Source of the DNA: Longispora fulva | GTDB taxonomy: Bacteria > Actinomycetota > Actinomycetes > Mycobacteriales > Micromonosporaceae | Direction of reading: 5' to 3' | Assembly: GCF_015751905.1 (NCBI RefSeq) | Contig: NZ_JADOUF010000001.1 | Span: 3,100,001-3,164,000 of the forward strand | Length of the DNA: 64,000 nucleotides | In this document: positions 62,197 through 64,000 of the stretch, piece after piece | Layout: every line of letters starts with the position of its first letter | Numbering within the stretch: position 1 is the stretch's first letter | Notes under the pieces: generated by a model | Databases searched by the model: none | What the model was told of the DNA's origin: nothing | Seen by the model: only the letters and a program-made list of their open reading frames with translations | Position numbers and translations under genes: made by a program

Positions 62197-62600
62197 TCCG
62201 TGATGGTGGGCGACACGCCGTAGAACGGGCGCACCTCGAGCCACTCGTGGATCGGCTTCCCACCCGCCCCGGGGGCCGCCGACAGCTCCCCGGCCAGCTC
62301 GACGGCACGCTCCTGGGTGTCGACGTCGATCACCATCCAGCCGGCGATGAGGTCCTTGGTCTCGGCGAACGGGCCGTCGGTGACCGGCGGGCGCCCCTCC
62401 CCGTCGTAGCGGACCCACAACCCCTCGGCGGCCAGCGCCTGACCGTCGACGAACTCGCCGGTCCCCTCGAGCCGGGCGGCGAAGTCACGCATGTACCCCA
62501 CATGTGCCGTGATCTCCTCCGGCGTCCACTGGTCCATGGGGACGTCGTTGACCGCGGTCGGGGCGCCACGGTAGTGCTTGAGCAGCAGATACTTGGCCAT
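62193..62600 (-). CDS. YCII-related (DGPF) partner protein (second copy)
   Basis: The 135-residue protein begins AKYLLLKHYRGAPTAVNDVP and carries VTDGPFAETKDLIAGWMVID, the classical DGPF motif, plus a RAVELAGELSAAPG helix. ATG 62600 has GAGGAG with a seven-base spacer. Its stop overlaps the ECF42 start, coupling translation of both. A homologous pair lies at 14159-15788. Confidence 0.93.
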   Translation of the reverse strand: MAKYLLLKHYRGAPTAVNDVPMDQWTPEEITAHVGYMRDFAARLEGTGEFVDGQALAAEGLWVRYDGEGRPPVTDGPFAETKDLIAGWMVIDVDTQERAVELAGELSAAPGAGGKPIHEWLEVRPFYGVSPTITE

Positions 62601-62844
62601 TGTGTGTCTCCTCGATGCTGGTGCGACCCCCATTCTGGTCGCGTTCACCGCAGGGACGGAGCCGGCCACCCGATCTCGACATCGTCGGTCGAAAAACTTT
62701 TGGACCTCGCGGAGAACCTGGGCCGGGCGAGGTCAGCGTCCCGCACCCCACACCGTTGTACCGGAAACCAGTCTAAAATATGATCAAATGGGGCACCCTC
62801 TCAGTGATCTCAGCGCGTGCCCACGGCCGAGGGAGGCGACGGAC

Positions 62845-63225
62845 ATGTCGAAGATCTCCAAGGACACGGCGACCCAGGGTGGCGACTACGGCGAAGTGGT
62901 CGACCACGCCGACCAGCTCGACGAGTACACGGTCAACTTCGTGGAGTTCCACGCGGACGTCGACGGCACCCCGCTACTGAAGGGACTGCCGGACGACCGG
63001 TGCCAATGCCCGCACTGGGGCTACGTGCTCCACGGCAAGGCCACCTTCAAGTTCGCCGACCGCGAGGAGGTCTACGAGGCCGGCGACGCGTTCTACACGC
63101 CGCCGGGGCACATTCCGGTCAAGCACGAACCGGGCACGGAGTTCGTGATGTTCAGCCCCACCGAGGAGATGCAGAAGACCGAGGCCGCCATGGCGCGCAA
63201 CATGGAGGCGATGCAGGCCCGCTGA
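62845..63225 (+). CDS. Small cupin-domain protein
   Basis: The 126-residue protein has the cupin core: CPHWGYVLHGKATFKFADRE in the first conserved block (HxxxxxxGxxxxxxxxE-like) and YEAGDAFYTPPGHIPVKHEP in the second, a classical GDxxxxPxxxPHxxxN-like motif. It is a single-domain beta-barrel likely binding a metal and a small ligand. ATG 62845 follows GGGAGG. The next gene starts 59 bases downstream on the same strand. Confidence 0.85.
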   Translation: MSKISKDTATQGGDYGEVVDHADQLDEYTVNFVEFHADVDGTPLLKGLPDDRCQCPHWGYVLHGKATFKFADREEVYEAGDAFYTPPGHIPVKHEPGTEFVMFSPTEEMQKTEAAMARNMEAMQAR

Positions 63226-63284
63226 CGCACCCGCGTGATGTCCTTCGCCGCGTGCGACCACACCGCCCCCAAGGAGGACGTCCG

Positions 63285-63857
63285 ATGCGCAGCGTCACGT
63301 ACTCGATGGGCGTCTCACTGGACGGCTACATCGTCGGCCCGGACGGCGGCTTCGACTGGACGGCGCCCGACAAGGAGGTCTTCCGCTTCTGGATCGACGA
63401 GATACGAACGGTCGGCGTCCACCTGTTGGGCCGGCGCCTGTACGAGACGATGCTGTACTGGGAGACCGCCGAGCAGGATCACTCCCTCGACGACTCCGAA
63501 CACGAGTGGGCCGCGCTCTGGAACCCGCTGCCCAAGGTGGTGTTCTCCACCACGCTCTCGACCGTGCTGGGCAATGCCCGGCTGCTCACCGGCGGCCTGG
63601 CCGAGGAGATCGAACGGTTGCGGGTCGAGCCCGCGCGGGGCGACATCGCGATCGGCGGTGCGACGCTGGCTGCCGAGGCGGCCGAGGCGGGCCTGATCGA
63701 CGAGTACCGCACCATGGTCTATCCGGTACTGGTGGGCGGCGGCGTTCCGTTCTTCCCCCGGCGCGGACGCCGGGTGGATCTCGAACTCGTCGAGACCCGC
63801 ACCTTCAGCTCAGGAGTCGTCCACCTCCGCCACCGGGTGACGCGCCCGTCGGCCTGA
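63285..63857 (+). CDS. Dihydrofolate reductase / RibD C-terminal family protein (second copy)
   Basis: The 190-residue protein opens SVTYSMGVSLDGYIVGPDGG, shares the GVHLLGRRLYETMLYWETAE and DIAIGGATLAAEAAEAGLID blocks with RibD C-terminal-type reductases, and ends VVHLRHRVTRPSA. It should bind NADPH; the substrate is unknown. ATG 63285 has AAGGAGG seven bases upstream. It is related to, but not a recent duplicate of, the gene at 127-702. Confidence 0.92.
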   Translation: MRSVTYSMGVSLDGYIVGPDGGFDWTAPDKEVFRFWIDEIRTVGVHLLGRRLYETMLYWETAEQDHSLDDSEHEWAALWNPLPKVVFSTTLSTVLGNARLLTGGLAEEIERLRVEPARGDIAIGGATLAAEAAEAGLIDEYRTMVYPVLVGGGVPFFPRRGRRVDLELVETRTFSSGVVHLRHRVTRPSA

Positions 63858-63923
63858 GGCGGTCACCGCGCGCTCCTCGGAGAACCGGCCCCGGGAGCCA
63901 GCACCGGCTGGGATACTCACGAT

Positions 63924-64000
63924 GTGTTGTTCACCGTGGGAATCTGGACAGTGAAGCCCGGCCACGAGGACGCGTTCGTTGCCGAGTGGGAGGCCTTGGC
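63924..64000 (+). CDS. Partial antibiotic-biosynthesis-monooxygenase-like protein
   Basis: Only the first 25 codons are in the window: LFTVGIWTVKPGHEDAFVAE followed by WEAL. The Gly-x-Trp strand and PGHEDAFVxxW helix are typical of the ABM ferredoxin-like fold (small monooxygenases or isomerases). GTG 63924 is used; GTG 63936 is also possible. The gene continues past the window end. Confidence 0.6.
   Translation, partial: MLFTVGIWTVKPGHEDAFVAEWEAL

Noticed and set aside
1-64000. tRNA, rRNA, attachment sites and insertion sequences
   Set aside because: No cloverleaf-like arms with CCA ends, no ribosomal signatures, no transposase frames with flanking inverted repeats were seen, though a covariance search could still find small RNAs.

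Overview
The window is very GC-rich, densely coded DNA with many GTG starts, 4-base ATGA/GTGA gene overlaps and strong GGAGG-type ribosome sites. Together with an Lsr2 nucleoid protein, several ECF sigma factors, SAV_2336-type and EACC1/VMAP-type conflict proteins, this points to a filamentous actinomycete, most likely near Micromonosporaceae or Streptomycetales. The genus cannot be fixed from sequence alone. No rRNA, tRNA, CRISPR array, integrase or transposase was seen.

Positions 1-16.5 kb hold mixed accessory genes: a DHFR/RibD-like reductase, Lsr2, a tandem GNAT acetyltransferase, a small CC-motif protein followed by a broken MerR gene, an XRE/NB-ARC/TPR regulator divergent from an epoxide hydrolase, an S41-like protease, a nucleoside deoxyribosyltransferase-like protein behind a gene fragment, an RHH-like pair with a 22-bp palindrome, a large secreted beta-propeller/ricin/Ig/discoidin protein, and an ECF42 sigma factor with its YCII partner.

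Positions 16.7-21.9 kb hold a compact conflict module: EACC1, a membrane-anchored caspase-like protease, and a membrane NACHT NTPase with an FGE-sulfatase-like remnant. A transporter, a SnoaL-tailed sigma factor, a cold-shock protein, a membrane protein and a GH65 phosphorylase/HAD mutase pair follow (22-29.8 kb).

Positions 29.9-42 kb contain four paralogous exported proteins with a conserved HEY(A/S)E motif. They are interleaved with an M56 (BlaR-type) membrane protease, a BlaI/MecI repressor, a lipoprotein, a KAP NTPase and a SigE-type sigma factor with a membrane partner. Three of the four exported genes have a CTAC-N5-GTAG palindrome in their upstream region, two of them just downstream of a recognisable promoter. 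This suggests a local BlaI-type regulon that exports putative zincin-like proteins.

Positions 42.1-59.0 kb are one leftward run of ten genes, nine of them linked by 4-base overlaps except for one 27-base gap. It encodes a degenerate caspase with an effector-associated domain, a VMAP protein with a homologous domain, a MoxR AAA+ ATPase, a SAV_2336-type protein, a vWA protein, a tubulin-like GTPase, two membrane proteins, a pseudokinase and a P-loop GTPase. It looks like a vWA-MoxR-VMAP ternary conflict system fused at operon level to a tubulin/GTPase/pseudokinase membrane module, and is the most striking locus here. A divergent two-TM pentapeptide-repeat protein flanks it. The right end holds a second ECF42/YCII pair, a cupin, another DHFR-like reductase and the start of a monooxygenase-like gene.
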